DNA of 40,725 nucleotides from Lysobacterales bacterium (GCA_022360675.1 JAKSCJ010000011.1:1-40725), one strand, 5' to 3'. Numbered from the stretch's first letter, positions 8,091 through 16,603 are shown. The notes: generated by a model from the sequence alone, not told the origin. Translations and numbers: made by a program.

Positions 8091-9851
8091 ATGGACTTCA
8101 ACAATAGTTATTTGTACACCGCCGGTATTGTGGTGGTGGCCATATTTACCATTTTCATTATTTTTGCCCGCCTGTACTTGCGCGCGTCTAAGGAAGTATC
8201 GTTTGTGCGCACCGGCTTTGGCGGACAAAAAGTCATTGTGAACGGTGGTGCATTGGTGTTTCCGGTATTCCATGAAGTAATTCCGGTCAATATGAACACC
8301 TTACGCCTCGATGTGCGCCGTAACCGCGATCAAGCACTGATCACCCGCGACCGCATGCGGGTCGATGTGGCCGCCGAATTCTATGTGCGGGTGCAACCCA
8401 CGGGTGAGTCCATCGCCAATGCCGCGCAAACGCTGGGCCAAAAAACCATGGAACCCCAGTCGTTAAAAGACTTGGTGGAAGGTAAATTTGTCGATGCTCT
8501 GCGTTCGGTAGCCGCTGAAATGGCCATGGAAGAACTACACGAGCAACGCACGGCCTTTGTACAAAAAGTACAACAGGTGGTGACTGAAGACTTGCTGAAA
8601 AACGGTTTGGAATTAGAAACCGTATCGCTCACCGGTTTGGATCAAACCAGTAAAGAATTCTTCAATCCCGATAACGCCTTCGACGCCGAGGGTTTAACCA
8701 AGCTCACCGAAGCCATTGAAGCACGCCGCAAAACCCGCAACGATATCGAGCAAGATACCCAGGTGGAAATCGAACGTAAAAACCTGGGTGCGGTGCAGCA
8801 AACCTTAGAAATTCAACGCGAAGAAGAATACGCTCGCCTGCAACAAGAGCGCGAGGTAGAAACCCGCCGCGCCAGCCAAGAAGCCGAGATCGCCGCCCAA
8901 CGCGCCGAAAAACGTCGTGAGGCCGAACAAGCGCAAATCGCCGCCCAGCAGCATATCGACCAAACCCAGATCGAATCCCAACGCGCGGTGGAAGAACAGC
9001 GCATTTCTAAAGATCAACAACTGCGCGAACGCGAGATCGATAAAGAGCGCGCGGTGGAAACCGCCAATGTGGAACGTCAAAAGTCCATCGAGCTTACCGA
9101 GCAAGATCGCGCCATCGCTGTGGCCGAGAAATCCAAAGCGCAATCCTTAACGCAACGCGAGGCCGATTTAGCCAAGGCCGAAGCCGCCAAAGCGGCTGAA
9201 CAAGTGATCACCGCGCGTGAATCTGAAAAAGCCGAACGTGAAAAGTTAATCGAGCTGATTCAAGCGGCCAAAGAGGCCGAGCGCGAAATGATCGACACCA
9301 CCACCCAGGCCCGTGCCGAGAAACAAGCGGCCGAAGATCAAGCCGAAGCCATCCGCACCTTAGCCCAGGCCGATGCCGATAAAGAACGCATCGCAGCCCT
9401 GGCCCAAGCCGAGGCCGAAACCAAGCGCGCCGAAGGTGCTGCCGAACGCTACCGGGTGGATGCCGAAGGTCGCCATGCCTTGAATGAGGCGGCGAATCAA
9501 TTATCGGCGGATCAAATTGCCATGCAGATCAAGATGGCGGTGATTCAACAGCTGCCCGAAATTATCCGCGAAAGCGTGAAACCCATGGAGCATATCGACG
9601 GCATCAAGATCGTTCAGGTCGATGGCTTAAATGGTGGTGGCGTCGTGGCCAGCGATGGCAGCGTTGCCCAGGGCGAAGCGGGTTTGGCCGATCAAGTGGT
9701 AAACAGCGCATTGCGTTACAAAGCCCAAGCGCCGTTGGTGGAATCCATCCTCAATGAAGTGGGCCTTAGCGGTAAAGACTTAAACGGCCTCACCGGCGAT
9801 ATCGCAAGCTTAGATAGCAACGCCGACAGCAGCGATACCAACGACGCCTAA
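8091..9851 (+). CDS. yqiK: Flotillin family protein YqiK
   Basis: A 586-residue membrane-anchored scaffold of the flotillin (SPFH/band 7) family, associated with membrane microdomains and envelope stress. Residues 7-28 form a single N-terminal membrane segment (LYTAGIVVVAIFTIFIIF). The SPFH domain follows at about 30-210 (FVRTGFGGQKVIVNGGALVFPVFHEVIPV near its start). A very long coiled coil with many Glu-Ala repeats, the flotillin signature, runs from about 215 to 470. A C-terminal region with GIKIVQVDGLNGGG ends the protein. AAGGAG lies 7 bases before the ATG. It closes the cluster with the RHH-like, PspA-like and YqiJ genes, and a strong terminator follows 33 bases downstream. Confidence 0.94.
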   Translation: MDFNNSYLYTAGIVVVAIFTIFIIFARLYLRASKEVSFVRTGFGGQKVIVNGGALVFPVFHEVIPVNMNTLRLDVRRNRDQALITRDRMRVDVAAEFYVRVQPTGESIANAAQTLGQKTMEPQSLKDLVEGKFVDALRSVAAEMAMEELHEQRTAFVQKVQQVVTEDLLKNGLELETVSLTGLDQTSKEFFNPDNAFDAEGLTKLTEAIEARRKTRNDIEQDTQVEIERKNLGAVQQTLEIQREEEYARLQQEREVETRRASQEAEIAAQRAEKRREAEQAQIAAQQHIDQTQIESQRAVEEQRISKDQQLREREIDKERAVETANVERQKSIELTEQDRAIAVAEKSKAQSLTQREADLAKAEAAKAAEQVITARESEKAEREKLIELIQAAKEAEREMIDTTTQARAEKQAAEDQAEAIRTLAQADADKERIAALAQAEAETKRAEGAAERYRVDAEGRHALNEAANQLSADQIAMQIKMAVIQQLPEIIRESVKPMEHIDGIKIVQVDGLNGGGVVASDGSVAQGEAGLADQVVNSALRYKAQAPLVESILNEVGLSGKDLNGLTGDIASLDSNADSSDTNDA

Positions 9852-9883
9852 GGCGATTGCGCTGAACAAGCGCATTAGCTAAC

Positions 9884-9917
9884 AAAAAAGCGGCTCTATT
9901 TTAGAGCCGCTTTTTTT
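9884..9917. terminator. Bidirectional terminator between yqiK and the DUF1579 gene
   Basis: Stem AAAAAAGCGGCTCT with AGAGCCGCTTTTTT (9884-9897 and 9903-9916) and loop ATTTT. The A- and T-runs let it work on both strands, which suits the convergent genes. Confidence 0.93.
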
Positions 9918-9936
9918 ATACGTTTCTAGACTGCTT

Positions 9937-10473
9937 TTAAGAAGTCTGGATTCTTGAATAGCGAATTTCCATAGCTTTAATTTCGGGGCCTTCAGGGTCG
10001 CGGAACCAGATTTCCATGGTGTGGTGGTCTTCATCCACAATGTTCAAAATGGTGCGTTTTTCCATGGGGCCGCCCGATTGCGGATTGGTAAGCGTGCTGT
10101 AGAAATTCCACTCGCGCCCGGCTTCATCCACCTGGCCACTTTCCACTTGCACCAAAGTGGAGGCGTTATCCACCCATACTTGCTCGTAGCGTTTATCTAC
10201 ATTGTTGTAGCCAATGTAGCCTTCGCCACAAAAAGCGCTGGCCGCCGCCGGTGCGCCTTCGGGTAAATCGCCTTCAAAGACTTGGCGCAAAAAACGCCCG
10301 CCCAGAATAAAACCCGCGTTCATGGTACCGGTGGTAATCACCGGCTCGCCGGGGCCCATCCAAAAGCGCACTTCAGCCGCGAAGGTGCCCACAAAAGGCT
10401 GGAGTCGTTGGTGATCGGCAGTCACACCGGCCACACTGGCAAAAGTTTCGCCGTGTTCTTTGCTTTCTTTCAT
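9937..10473 (-). CDS. DUF1579 family protein
   Basis: A 178-residue soluble protein. It matches the DUF1579 pattern: LQPFVGTFAAEVRFWMGPGEP near residue 24, TGTMNAGFILGGRFLRQVFEG, then GYNNVDKRYEQVWVDNAST and a C-terminal WFRDPEGPEIKAMEIRYSR. These features suggest a lipocalin-like beta barrel; no biochemical activity is established to my knowledge. No signal peptide is visible. The ribosome binding site before the ATG is weak (TTTGGGAAA). It converges on the flotillin gene and lies about 150 bases from the CPXCG gene on the same strand. Function unknown. Confidence 0.8.
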   Translation of the reverse strand: MKESKEHGETFASVAGVTADHQRLQPFVGTFAAEVRFWMGPGEPVITTGTMNAGFILGGRFLRQVFEGDLPEGAPAAASAFCGEGYIGYNNVDKRYEQVWVDNASTLVQVESGQVDEAGREWNFYSTLTNPQSGGPMEKRTILNIVDEDHHTMEIWFRDPEGPEIKAMEIRYSRIQTS

Positions 10474-10621
10474 GGTGGGTTTCCCAAAGGCTTTGCTGAT
10501 TAGTCGTTAAGTAGCGCGGCGTTTACGATTAACACGCAAACGTTGAATGCACACGCACCGGTTCGCGCCAGCAAATATATGGGCAGTTTGCGGTGGCGCA
10601 ATCGCTCGTCATTACTCGCAG

Positions 10622-10879
10622 TTATTCGCAATCAATGGTTGCGCCCTGCACCTGCCCTTGTTCGTCCATCTGGGGTGTGACTAAACATGGGCGGCAGCAT
10701 ACATAGCAGTCTTCCACATAGGTGGCGGTGTTACTGGGATCCAGCACCCATTCCAAGTCTTCACCGCACCAAGGGCATGCTGCCTGCACCGAACTTAAGC
10801 CGTGAAAGCTTTGCTCGTCTTGAGGGTCGGATACAGCGGGTAGGCGCTCGTCCTCATCCATTGTGCTCATGATCGACAT
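10622..10879 (-). CDS. CPXCG-motif cysteine-rich protein
   Basis: A small protein (85 residues from ATG 10879) with the family motif CPWCGEDLEWVLD followed by DCYVCCRPCLV. The two Cys pairs probably form a zinc ribbon. Family members are usually about 60 residues, so the first 30 residues here (acidic, DEDERLPAVSDPQDEQ) are either an extension or, in part, untranslated. Alternative in-frame ATGs lie at 10870 and 10861, and none has a good ribosome binding site. It sits 20 bases downstream of the asparaginase gene on the same strand, so read-through is possible. Function unknown. Confidence 0.75.
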   Translation of the reverse strand: MSIMSTMDEDERLPAVSDPQDEQSFHGLSSVQAACPWCGEDLEWVLDPSNTATYVEDCYVCCRPCLVTPQMDEQGQVQGATIDCE

Positions 10880-10899
10880 CAAAAATGGATTCGCGCTAA

Positions 10900-11979
10900 T
10901 TACTCACCTTTACGGTAAATACCCACTTCCATGCTGCCATCGGGATGGATGGCGGCGCGATACATGCCCGCGGTATTAAATGGCATGGCGATTTGGCCAT
11001 CGGCACCCAAGGCAATCACACCACCATCGCCACCCATGGTAACCAACTCTTTCATCACCACCTGCTCGGCGGCGGCCCCGATATCCACTTCCTCGTAACG
11101 CACGCGGGCGCAGATATCGTAGGTCACGGCAGCGCGAATAAAGTATTCGCCATGGCCGGTGGCACTCACCGCGCAATAACCATCTTGGGCATAGGTGCCC
11201 GCGCCAACGATGGGCGAATCACCAATGCGCCCCCAGCGTTTCAACGCTGTGCCACCGGTGGAGGTACCTGCCGCCACATGGCCGTGTTGATCCAAAGCCA
11301 CCGCGCCCACAGTACTAAACCAGCGATCAGGATAAGCATCCGGCCCCGCCAGCGGGGTTTGAATGTCTTGACCTACAGCCGCCTGGGCAGCGCGTTCTTT
11401 CTTTAAGCGCTGCCATTGCTCGGTGCGAAAAGGGGTTTTGAAGTAAGCGGAATCTTCAAAGGCAATATCGTGCTGGCGCGCAAAGGTTTCAGCGCCCTTG
11501 CCAGCCAATAAAACATGGGGCGAATGCTCCATCACCGCGCGGGCTAAATTAATAGGATTTCGCACGCCATGTACACCGGCCACGGCACCGGCGTTACGAT
11601 CGCTGCCGCGCATTAACGAGGCATCGAGTTCTACCTCGCCATCTTCGTTTAGCACCGCGCCTTTGGCCGCATTAAAATGTGGTGAATCTTCCAGCACATT
11701 AATGGCGGCGGTTACCGCATCTAGACTGGCACCGCCATTTTTCAAGACTTCGTGACCGGCTTGCACCGCGCTGATCAAGGCCGATTTAATGGCGGCTTCT
11801 TTTTCAGCACTTAAATTGCCGCGCAAAATAGTGCCCGCCCCACCGTGAATGGCGATGGCAATGGGTTGATCCGATTCTGCCGCCAACACCGACGGGCTTG
11901 AGGCTAAAGCGGCTAGCAGCAGAGCGCTACACAAACTCACTTTTTTCATCATTGGTTTCAGCTGCGACATCGCGTTCAT
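10900..11979 (-). CDS. Exported isoaspartyl peptidase / L-asparaginase (Ntn hydrolase)
   Basis: A plant-type asparaginase/isoaspartyl dipeptidase. It removes isoaspartyl dipeptides and may hydrolyse asparagine. The 359-residue precursor opens with an export signal (MMKKVSLCSALLLAALASSPSVLAA, cleavage probably near residue 34). IAIHGGAGTI is the N-terminal hallmark, and MRGSDRNAGAVAGV lies in the middle. RWFSTVGAVALD gives the autocleavage site with Thr223 as nucleophile, and GTSTGGTALKRWGRIGDSPIVGAGTYA completes the active site. ATG 11979 is preceded by GGGAG at 7 bases; an in-frame GTG two codons earlier is less likely. E. coli IaaA has no signal peptide, so a periplasmic location is a distinctive feature shared with some relatives. 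Confidence 0.9.
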   Translation of the reverse strand: MNAMSQLKPMMKKVSLCSALLLAALASSPSVLAAESDQPIAIAIHGGAGTILRGNLSAEKEAAIKSALISAVQAGHEVLKNGGASLDAVTAAINVLEDSPHFNAAKGAVLNEDGEVELDASLMRGSDRNAGAVAGVHGVRNPINLARAVMEHSPHVLLAGKGAETFARQHDIAFEDSAYFKTPFRTEQWQRLKKERAAQAAVGQDIQTPLAGPDAYPDRWFSTVGAVALDQHGHVAAGTSTGGTALKRWGRIGDSPIVGAGTYAQDGYCAVSATGHGEYFIRAAVTYDICARVRYEEVDIGAAAEQVVMKELVTMGGDGGVIALGADGQIAMPFNTAGMYRAAIHPDGSMEVGIYRKGE

Positions 11980-12205
11980 GCACACTCTCCCGGCGCTTTA
12001 GGTGTTGATGGATATGCGCTGTACCTTACGGCATTCGCCCACCGCACACCATATGCAACGACGGCTTAATTTCGTTTCGTCGCGGCTGTGGCTGAAGCGC
12101 TAATTTTTTCTTTAGTTTTGTAAAGCTCGCCAAATAATCAACTAAGTTTTTATTTTTATCAATTCCAGTAAACTTTATTCTTTTACAGGCAAGATATTCT
12201 CAAAC

Positions 12206-12691
12206 ATGGACACACTGGATCGAATCGACTGTCAGATTCTGGCGGTGCTGCAACAGCAGGGCCGGATCAGTAATCGCGATTTAGCCGCACGGGTGCATTT
12301 ATCGCCGCCTGCCTGCTTAGCTAGGGTGCGACGTTTGGAAGACGAAGGCTATATCGAAGGTTACCACGCCTTGCTCAAACGCGAGGCTTTGGGGTTCGAT
12401 CAGTTGTGTTTCATTCAGCTGACTTTGGAAATTCATCGGCACGAGCAAATTACTCATTTGTTAGAGCAACTCGTTGCCATGCCTGAAGTGTTGGAGTGCC
12501 ACAACCTCACCGGCGAGTACGACTACTTACTGAAGGTGGCGGTGCCCAACACCATGCATTTGCACAATTTCATTTCGGAGCGTTTATTCCCCATTCCGGG
12601 AATTGCGCGTATTCATACCAGTGTGGTGTTGAAAGAAGTGAAGCGCTCTACCGTGCTGCCCTTGGATTGCCAAAACCAAACCAGCACCTGA
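12206..12691 (+). CDS. Lrp/AsnC family transcriptional regulator (MdeR-like)
   Basis: A 161-residue leucine-responsive-type regulator. The N-terminal winged helix-turn-helix is plain: LDRIDCQILAVLQQQGRISNRDLA, then LSPPACLARVRRLEDEGYI. A C-terminal RAM/AsnC ligand-binding domain follows, with MPEVLECHNLTGEYDYLLKV and the terminal HTSVVLKEVK. It lies 48 bases before methionine gamma-lyase on the same strand. In Pseudomonas putida an Lrp-type regulator (MdeR) controls mdeA, so this is probably its activator, sensing methionine or a related amino acid. Here the two genes are tandem, whereas I recall them as divergent in P. putida. The ribosome binding site is weak and the upstream DNA is AT-rich. 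Confidence 0.9.
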   Translation: MDTLDRIDCQILAVLQQQGRISNRDLAARVHLSPPACLARVRRLEDEGYIEGYHALLKREALGFDQLCFIQLTLEIHRHEQITHLLEQLVAMPEVLECHNLTGEYDYLLKVAVPNTMHLHNFISERLFPIPGIARIHTSVVLKEVKRSTVLPLDCQNQTST

Positions 12692-12712
12692 GTCGTCGAT
12701 CTCCAGGTGCTG
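12682..12712 (+). promoter_or_regulatory. Hairpin across the lrp-type gene's stop codon, before mdeA
   Basis: CAGCACCTG (12682-12690) pairs perfectly with CAGGTGCTG (12704-12712) around a 13-base loop. The TGA stop of the regulator (12689-12691) lies in the stem and loop. There is no T-run, so it is more likely an attenuator or an mRNA stability hairpin that separates regulator and enzyme expression. Confidence 0.45.
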
Positions 12713-12739
12713 TTGATCGACACCGTCTGGAGCAAAGCG

Positions 12740-13957
12740 ATGAAATCCACTCGTCATTTAGAAACCCTGGCCATTCACGCAGGACGCGTTGGTGACCCGA
12801 GCTTTGGTTCCTTAAGCACGCCGATTCACCAAACTTCCACCTATGTTTTCGACAACGTAGCCCAGGGCGCATCGCGCTTTGCCGGTGAAAGCGAAGGCTT
12901 TATTTACTCGCGTTTAGGTAATCCCACAGTACGCGAACTGGAACAACGCGTCGCCGCCTTAGAGGGTGCCGAAGATGGCATTGCCTTTGCCTCAGGCATG
13001 GGGGCTGTGGCTGCAGTCATTTTTGGCCACTTACAACAGGGCGATCACCTGATCACCAGCAAAGCCCTGTACGGCTGCACCTTCGCTTTGTTTACCGAAG
13101 ATCTAGCGCGTTTTGGCATTGAGGTGAGCTTCTTACCTGAGGTGAATGCCAATACGGTGGCTGCTGAACTGCGCCCCAACACACGCATGATTTATCTGGA
13201 AACGCCCATTAACCCCACGCTGGAAGTCATCGAGCTGGCGCCGATTATGGCCTTAGCCAAGCAACACGATGTATTAAGCGTGGTGGATAACACCTTCATG
13301 ACCCCGGTATTGCAGCGCCCTATCGAACTGGGTGCCGATTTAGTGCTGCACAGCGCCACCAAATATCTCAACGGTCATGGCGATGTGATCGCTGGTATTG
13401 TTTGTGGCAGTGCCGAGGCCGTTACCAACCTGCGCGGCGGCCCGCTGAAAACCATGGGTGCCGCTTTAGGCCCCATGGATGCCTGGTTGATTATTCGCGG
13501 CTTAAAAACGCTGCCAGTACGGGTGGAGCGCCATCAAAGCAATACCGAGCATGTGGCCCAATGGTTACGTCAACACAGCCAGGTGGGCAATATTTATTGG
13601 CCCGGCTTTAAAGAGCACCCCGGCCATTCGCTCATCGGCACGCAAATGGCAGGCCCAGGCGCTTTGATCGCCTTTGAATTAAACGGTGGCTACGACGCGG
13701 CCGTGGCCATGATGAACGCTGTGAAACTGTGCCGCCTGGCGGTGAGCCTGGGCGATGCCGAGACCTTAATTCAGCATCCAGCCTCCATGACCCACGCCAC
13801 CTACAGCCCCGAAGAATTAGCAGAAGCGGGTATAAGCCCCGGGCTTATTCGCTTATCGGTAGGGTTAGAGCACCACGAAGACATCGTGGCAGATTTAGCC
13901 CAAGCCTTAGCCCAGGCCCAGCAAGAAACACTTGCAGCCCGCCCCAGTGCCGCCTAA
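12740..13957 (+). CDS. mdeA: Methionine gamma-lyase
   Basis: PLP enzyme of the Cys/Met metabolism family. It converts methionine to methanethiol, 2-oxobutyrate and ammonia. It has 405 residues. The PLP lysine is Lys208 in LHSATKYLNGHGDV, and SRLGNPTVRELEQRVAALEG is the cofactor phosphate region. YGCTFALF contains Cys113, matching the active-site Cys116 of the P. putida enzyme, which separates it from cystathionine gamma-synthase and beta-lyase. ATG 12740 has GGAG at 7 bases. It follows an Lrp-type regulator and lies 7 kb from the metK-ahcY-metF cluster. O-acetylhomoserine sulfhydrylase is a related alternative but usually lacks this cysteine. Confidence 0.9.
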   Translation: MKSTRHLETLAIHAGRVGDPSFGSLSTPIHQTSTYVFDNVAQGASRFAGESEGFIYSRLGNPTVRELEQRVAALEGAEDGIAFASGMGAVAAVIFGHLQQGDHLITSKALYGCTFALFTEDLARFGIEVSFLPEVNANTVAAELRPNTRMIYLETPINPTLEVIELAPIMALAKQHDVLSVVDNTFMTPVLQRPIELGADLVLHSATKYLNGHGDVIAGIVCGSAEAVTNLRGGPLKTMGAALGPMDAWLIIRGLKTLPVRVERHQSNTEHVAQWLRQHSQVGNIYWPGFKEHPGHSLIGTQMAGPGALIAFELNGGYDAAVAMMNAVKLCRLAVSLGDAETLIQHPASMTHATYSPEELAEAGISPGLIRLSVGLEHHEDIVADLAQALAQAQQETLAARPSAA

Positions 13958-14011
13958 ATTGTGAACCGGACATCATAAAATCCAGTTCATAATGAATCGA
14001 GGGGAAGTGTA

Positions 14012-14407
14012 TTGGCCATTCAAGTAAGCGCCCTGTTTGCCGGGCTTTTGGTCTTGTTGTATTTGGTTTTGGGTTGGCGTGTGGTGAAAGAGCGCCGCCG
14101 CCACCAAACCGGCTTAGGTAGTGGCGGCCATGAGTCGCTGGAACGCGCCATTCGCGTCCACGCCAATTTTATCGAATACGTGCCGTTAGCTTTAGTGCTG
14201 TTGTTGATCATGGAAATCAACCAGATTCCGGCCTGGGCACTATGGGTTTACGGTGCAACGTTGTTGCTTGCCCGTGTGTTGCATGCACAAGGCTTGGGGA
14301 AAGCAGCCGGTAAAAGCTTTGGCCGTTTCTACGGCACCTTAGTCACCTGGATCCTGCTCACCGTGGGTTCGCTGGTGGTGATTATTCAACCCTGGATTGC
14401 AGGCTAG
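14012..14407 (+). CDS. MAPEG family membrane protein
   Basis: A 131-residue protein of the membrane-associated eicosanoid/glutathione metabolism family. Bacterial members may bind glutathione and conjugate or reduce lipophilic substrates, but their role is little known. There are four hydrophobic helices (about 4-23, 55-72, 75-92 and 107-128). The conserved loop ERAIRVHANFIEYVPLALVLL lies between the first two, and LLARVLHAQGLG follows the third. The start is TTG at 14012 with GAGGGGA just upstream; no ATG fits. It lies 54 bases after mdeA and may be read from the same transcript. The stop codon sits in the palindrome GGCTAGCTAGCC (14402-14413). Confidence 0.87.
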   Translation: MAIQVSALFAGLLVLLYLVLGWRVVKERRRHQTGLGSGGHESLERAIRVHANFIEYVPLALVLLLIMEINQIPAWALWVYGATLLLARVLHAQGLGKAAGKSFGRFYGTLVTWILLTVGSLVVIIQPWIAG

Positions 14408-14459
14408 CTAGCCAGTTTCAAGTATTCAAGCGGCAAGTATTCGACGAACAAAGCAAACG

Positions 14460-14483
14460 GCCGCCACCAATTCCGGTGGCGGT
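14460..14483. terminator. GC-rich hairpin between convergent MAPEG and NUDIX genes
   Basis: CCGCCACC (14461-14468) pairs with GGTGGCGG (14475-14482) around AATTCC. On the minus strand GTTTGCTTTG follows, a weak T-tract. It probably ends transcription from one or both convergent genes. Confidence 0.5.
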
Positions 14484-14507
14484 CGCATCCCAGCGATCTT
14501 GGATTCA

Positions 14508-15062
14508 TTAAGCCAAGGCTTCGGGGTGTTCCAGCCAATACAAAGCACTGTAAATTTTTGGGTCCACCGCTTTGCCCGCCCGATATTGCTGCATCAACCA
14601 AGCACAAACCTCAGTCAGCGCAATCACATGCACTTGAATATCTTCAGTCTCATCGCCACCACCAGCTGAAACCTGTTGTAAATTCTCGGCTAAGAAAAAC
14701 ACTGCCGTTTCGTCGGTGAGTCCGGCCGATGTGGGTGTTTTGATCAACTCGCGCATACTGCCGGGGCGAAAGCCAGTTTCTTCCTCCAGCTCCCGCGCCG
14801 CACCGGTGGCCACGGTTTCATTAGCATGCTCGGCCACATCGCCAATTAAACCTGCGGGCAGCTCAATGGTAGCTTTACCCAGGGGAATACGATGCTGCTC
14901 CACCAGCACCAATTCCTTGGCTTCTGTCACCGGAATAATCACCGCCACTTCGCTGTTATGTTCGCGCGTGGCGAACTCCCAATGGCCCTTTTGTGCGAAG
15001 TGTAAAAAGCGTCCACGGAATTTTATTTCGTAATTGGAGTCTTTGGAGGGAATATCAGTCAT
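14508..15062 (-). CDS. NUDIX hydrolase, ADP-ribose pyrophosphatase type
   Basis: A 184-residue cytoplasmic pyrophosphohydrolase, probably acting on ADP-ribose or similar nucleotide sugars. The Nudix box is visible: ELPAGLIG, then ARELEEETGFRP with the metal-binding Glu residues. Compared with the consensus G-x5-E, two extra residues appear between the glycine and the first Glu (GDVAEHANE). The C-terminal part (TPTSAGLTDETAVFFLAEN) matches the NudF/ADPRase subfamily. ATG 15062 is chosen because the longer frame would run into the promoter region of the divergent neighbour; the ribosome binding site is modest. Nucleoside diphosphate-X specificity cannot be fixed from sequence alone. Confidence 0.88.
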   Translation of the reverse strand: MTDIPSKDSNYEIKFRGRFLHFAQKGHWEFATREHNSEVAVIIPVTEAKELVLVEQHRIPLGKATIELPAGLIGDVAEHANETVATGAARELEEETGFRPGSMRELIKTPTSAGLTDETAVFFLAENLQQVSAGGGDETEDIQVHVIALTEVCAWLMQQYRAGKAVDPKIYSALYWLEHPEALA

Positions 15063-15154
15063 AGCGTCCACAATGGTAAACTGCGCATCCCGCGCGAAAA
15101 ATATCGAGCTTAAAGACGCTCTCCCCGAACACGATGACGAGGTCACGTACCGTG

Positions 15155-16603
15155 ATGTATCGAGCAATTCGCTTTTGTTTCAGTACTTTAGTTTTATGTG
15201 CAGCGCTCAGCAGCGCTTGGGCCCAAGATCAACAAGCGGCTGTTGCCGAAGGCCAAAATGCGGCCTTAACGATTCCAGCGCAGCTACCAAACCACATGCC
15301 CAGCCTGAAACTGTACAGCTTAGAAGCCTTTAAGCGTGGCCAGTATGCAGATTTTGTACGCGTGTTGGAACATGCACGCACCTTACGCCCTGATGATCCA
15401 CACCTGATGGCACAATTGGTGGTGGGTTATGCCCAAACCGGCCAAAAAGCCGCCGCCTACACGCTGATGATTCAAATGCAGCGCCAGGGTTTAGCCTTCG
15501 ATTTCGATCAAATTCCGCAGACCGAGCCCATTCGCTCGACCCAGGTTTACGATCACATCAACAAGCTGCTGAAAACCGCCACCCAGCCATACGGTTTTGC
15601 CGAAACCGCCTTCACCCTGCCTGAGAGCACCGTCATGCCAGAAACCCTGGCCTGGGATGCTCAACGTAAACAGTTATTTGTGGGTGATGTACGCGAGGGT
15701 CAGATTGCTCGCTTTGATGCCAACGGTGAGGCCGTAGCGCCTGCCATCGACACCAGTAAGTTGTGGGCTATTTTTGGTCTAGCTGTCGACAGCGAACGCG
15801 ATACGCTGTGGGTAAGCAGTACCGCTGTGGGCCAATGGCGCCCTTACAAAGAGGCCGACTACGGTTTAGCAGCACTGGTGGCTTTTGACCTAAACACCGG
15901 TAAAGAAAAACAACGCTATCAACTGATTCCCGATGGCAAGCCTCATGGTTTTGGTAACTTAACCGTGGCCAAAGACGGCAGTGTCTACGTGGCCGACAGC
16001 CGCCAACCCATGGTGCATGTGTTAAAACCCGGCAGCCAGCAATTGGAGAAGCTCTTCTTTAGCTCCCAATTCACCAGCTTGCGCGGCTTGGCCTACAACG
16101 ACGACGCCCAACTGTTATACGTGGCCGACCGCGAACTCGGCATTGCCATGTGGAGCATTACCGACCAACAGCTCTACCGCATTAACAAACCCGATACGCT
16201 CAATCTGAGTGGCCTGGAAGGTATCAACTACTGGAATGGCCATTTATTCGCCATTCAAAACGGCATCGAGCCCGCCCGTGTGCTGCAAATTCGCTTAGGT
16301 GAAGATGGCCGCAGCATCGAGCAAGACGCGCCCATGGTCGCCGCCTTAGAAAGCTTCGATGGTCCGTCTTACGGCACGGTGGCAGGTAACAGTTTGTTGT
16401 TCTTGGCGGCCAACCATTGGCCGGCCTTTGACCTGCAAGGCAAGCGCCTGCCTGGCACGCACATTAGCCCGGTACCCGTTTTAAAGCTGCCATTGGCACG
16501 CCTAGACGAACAGCGCTTCCCCGAGTTTCGTAGTCGCAAAGCCACTCCGGCCGATCAAGTAGATCACGCACCACCAGTTCCCGACGAGCAAAAACAAGGC
16601 TAA
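15155..16603 (+). CDS. Exported protein with TPR-like N-terminus and NHL/beta-propeller domain
   Basis: A 482-residue protein of unknown function. A Sec signal peptide (MYRAIRFCFSTLVLCAALSSAWA) is followed by about 100 residues resembling two TPR units (YSLEAFKRGQYADFVRVLEH and LMAQLVVGYAQTGQKAAAY). The rest, from about residue 140, has repeated blades of NHL/SMP-30-like beta-propeller type: LAWDAQRKQLFVGDV, IFGLAVDSERDTLWVSS, LTVAKDGSVYVADS and LRGLAYNDDAQLLYVADR. The C-terminus is polar and charged. An in-frame ATG at 15134 and a GTG at 15152 are alternatives; the signal peptide is intact with any of them. Probably periplasmic and involved in binding rather than catalysis. A strong terminator follows. 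Confidence 0.82.
   Translation: MYRAIRFCFSTLVLCAALSSAWAQDQQAAVAEGQNAALTIPAQLPNHMPSLKLYSLEAFKRGQYADFVRVLEHARTLRPDDPHLMAQLVVGYAQTGQKAAAYTLMIQMQRQGLAFDFDQIPQTEPIRSTQVYDHINKLLKTATQPYGFAETAFTLPESTVMPETLAWDAQRKQLFVGDVREGQIARFDANGEAVAPAIDTSKLWAIFGLAVDSERDTLWVSSTAVGQWRPYKEADYGLAALVAFDLNTGKEKQRYQLIPDGKPHGFGNLTVAKDGSVYVADSRQPMVHVLKPGSQQLEKLFFSSQFTSLRGLAYNDDAQLLYVADRELGIAMWSITDQQLYRINKPDTLNLSGLEGINYWNGHLFAIQNGIEPARVLQIRLGEDGRSIEQDAPMVAALESFDGPSYGTVAGNSLLFLAANHWPAFDLQGKRLPGTHISPVPVLKLPLARLDEQRFPEFRSRKATPADQVDHAPPVPDEQKQG

Noticed and set aside
8805-9143. Minus-strand open frame inside yqiK
   Set aside because: It mirrors the Glu/Ala-rich coiled coil, giving a spurious hydrophobic protein.
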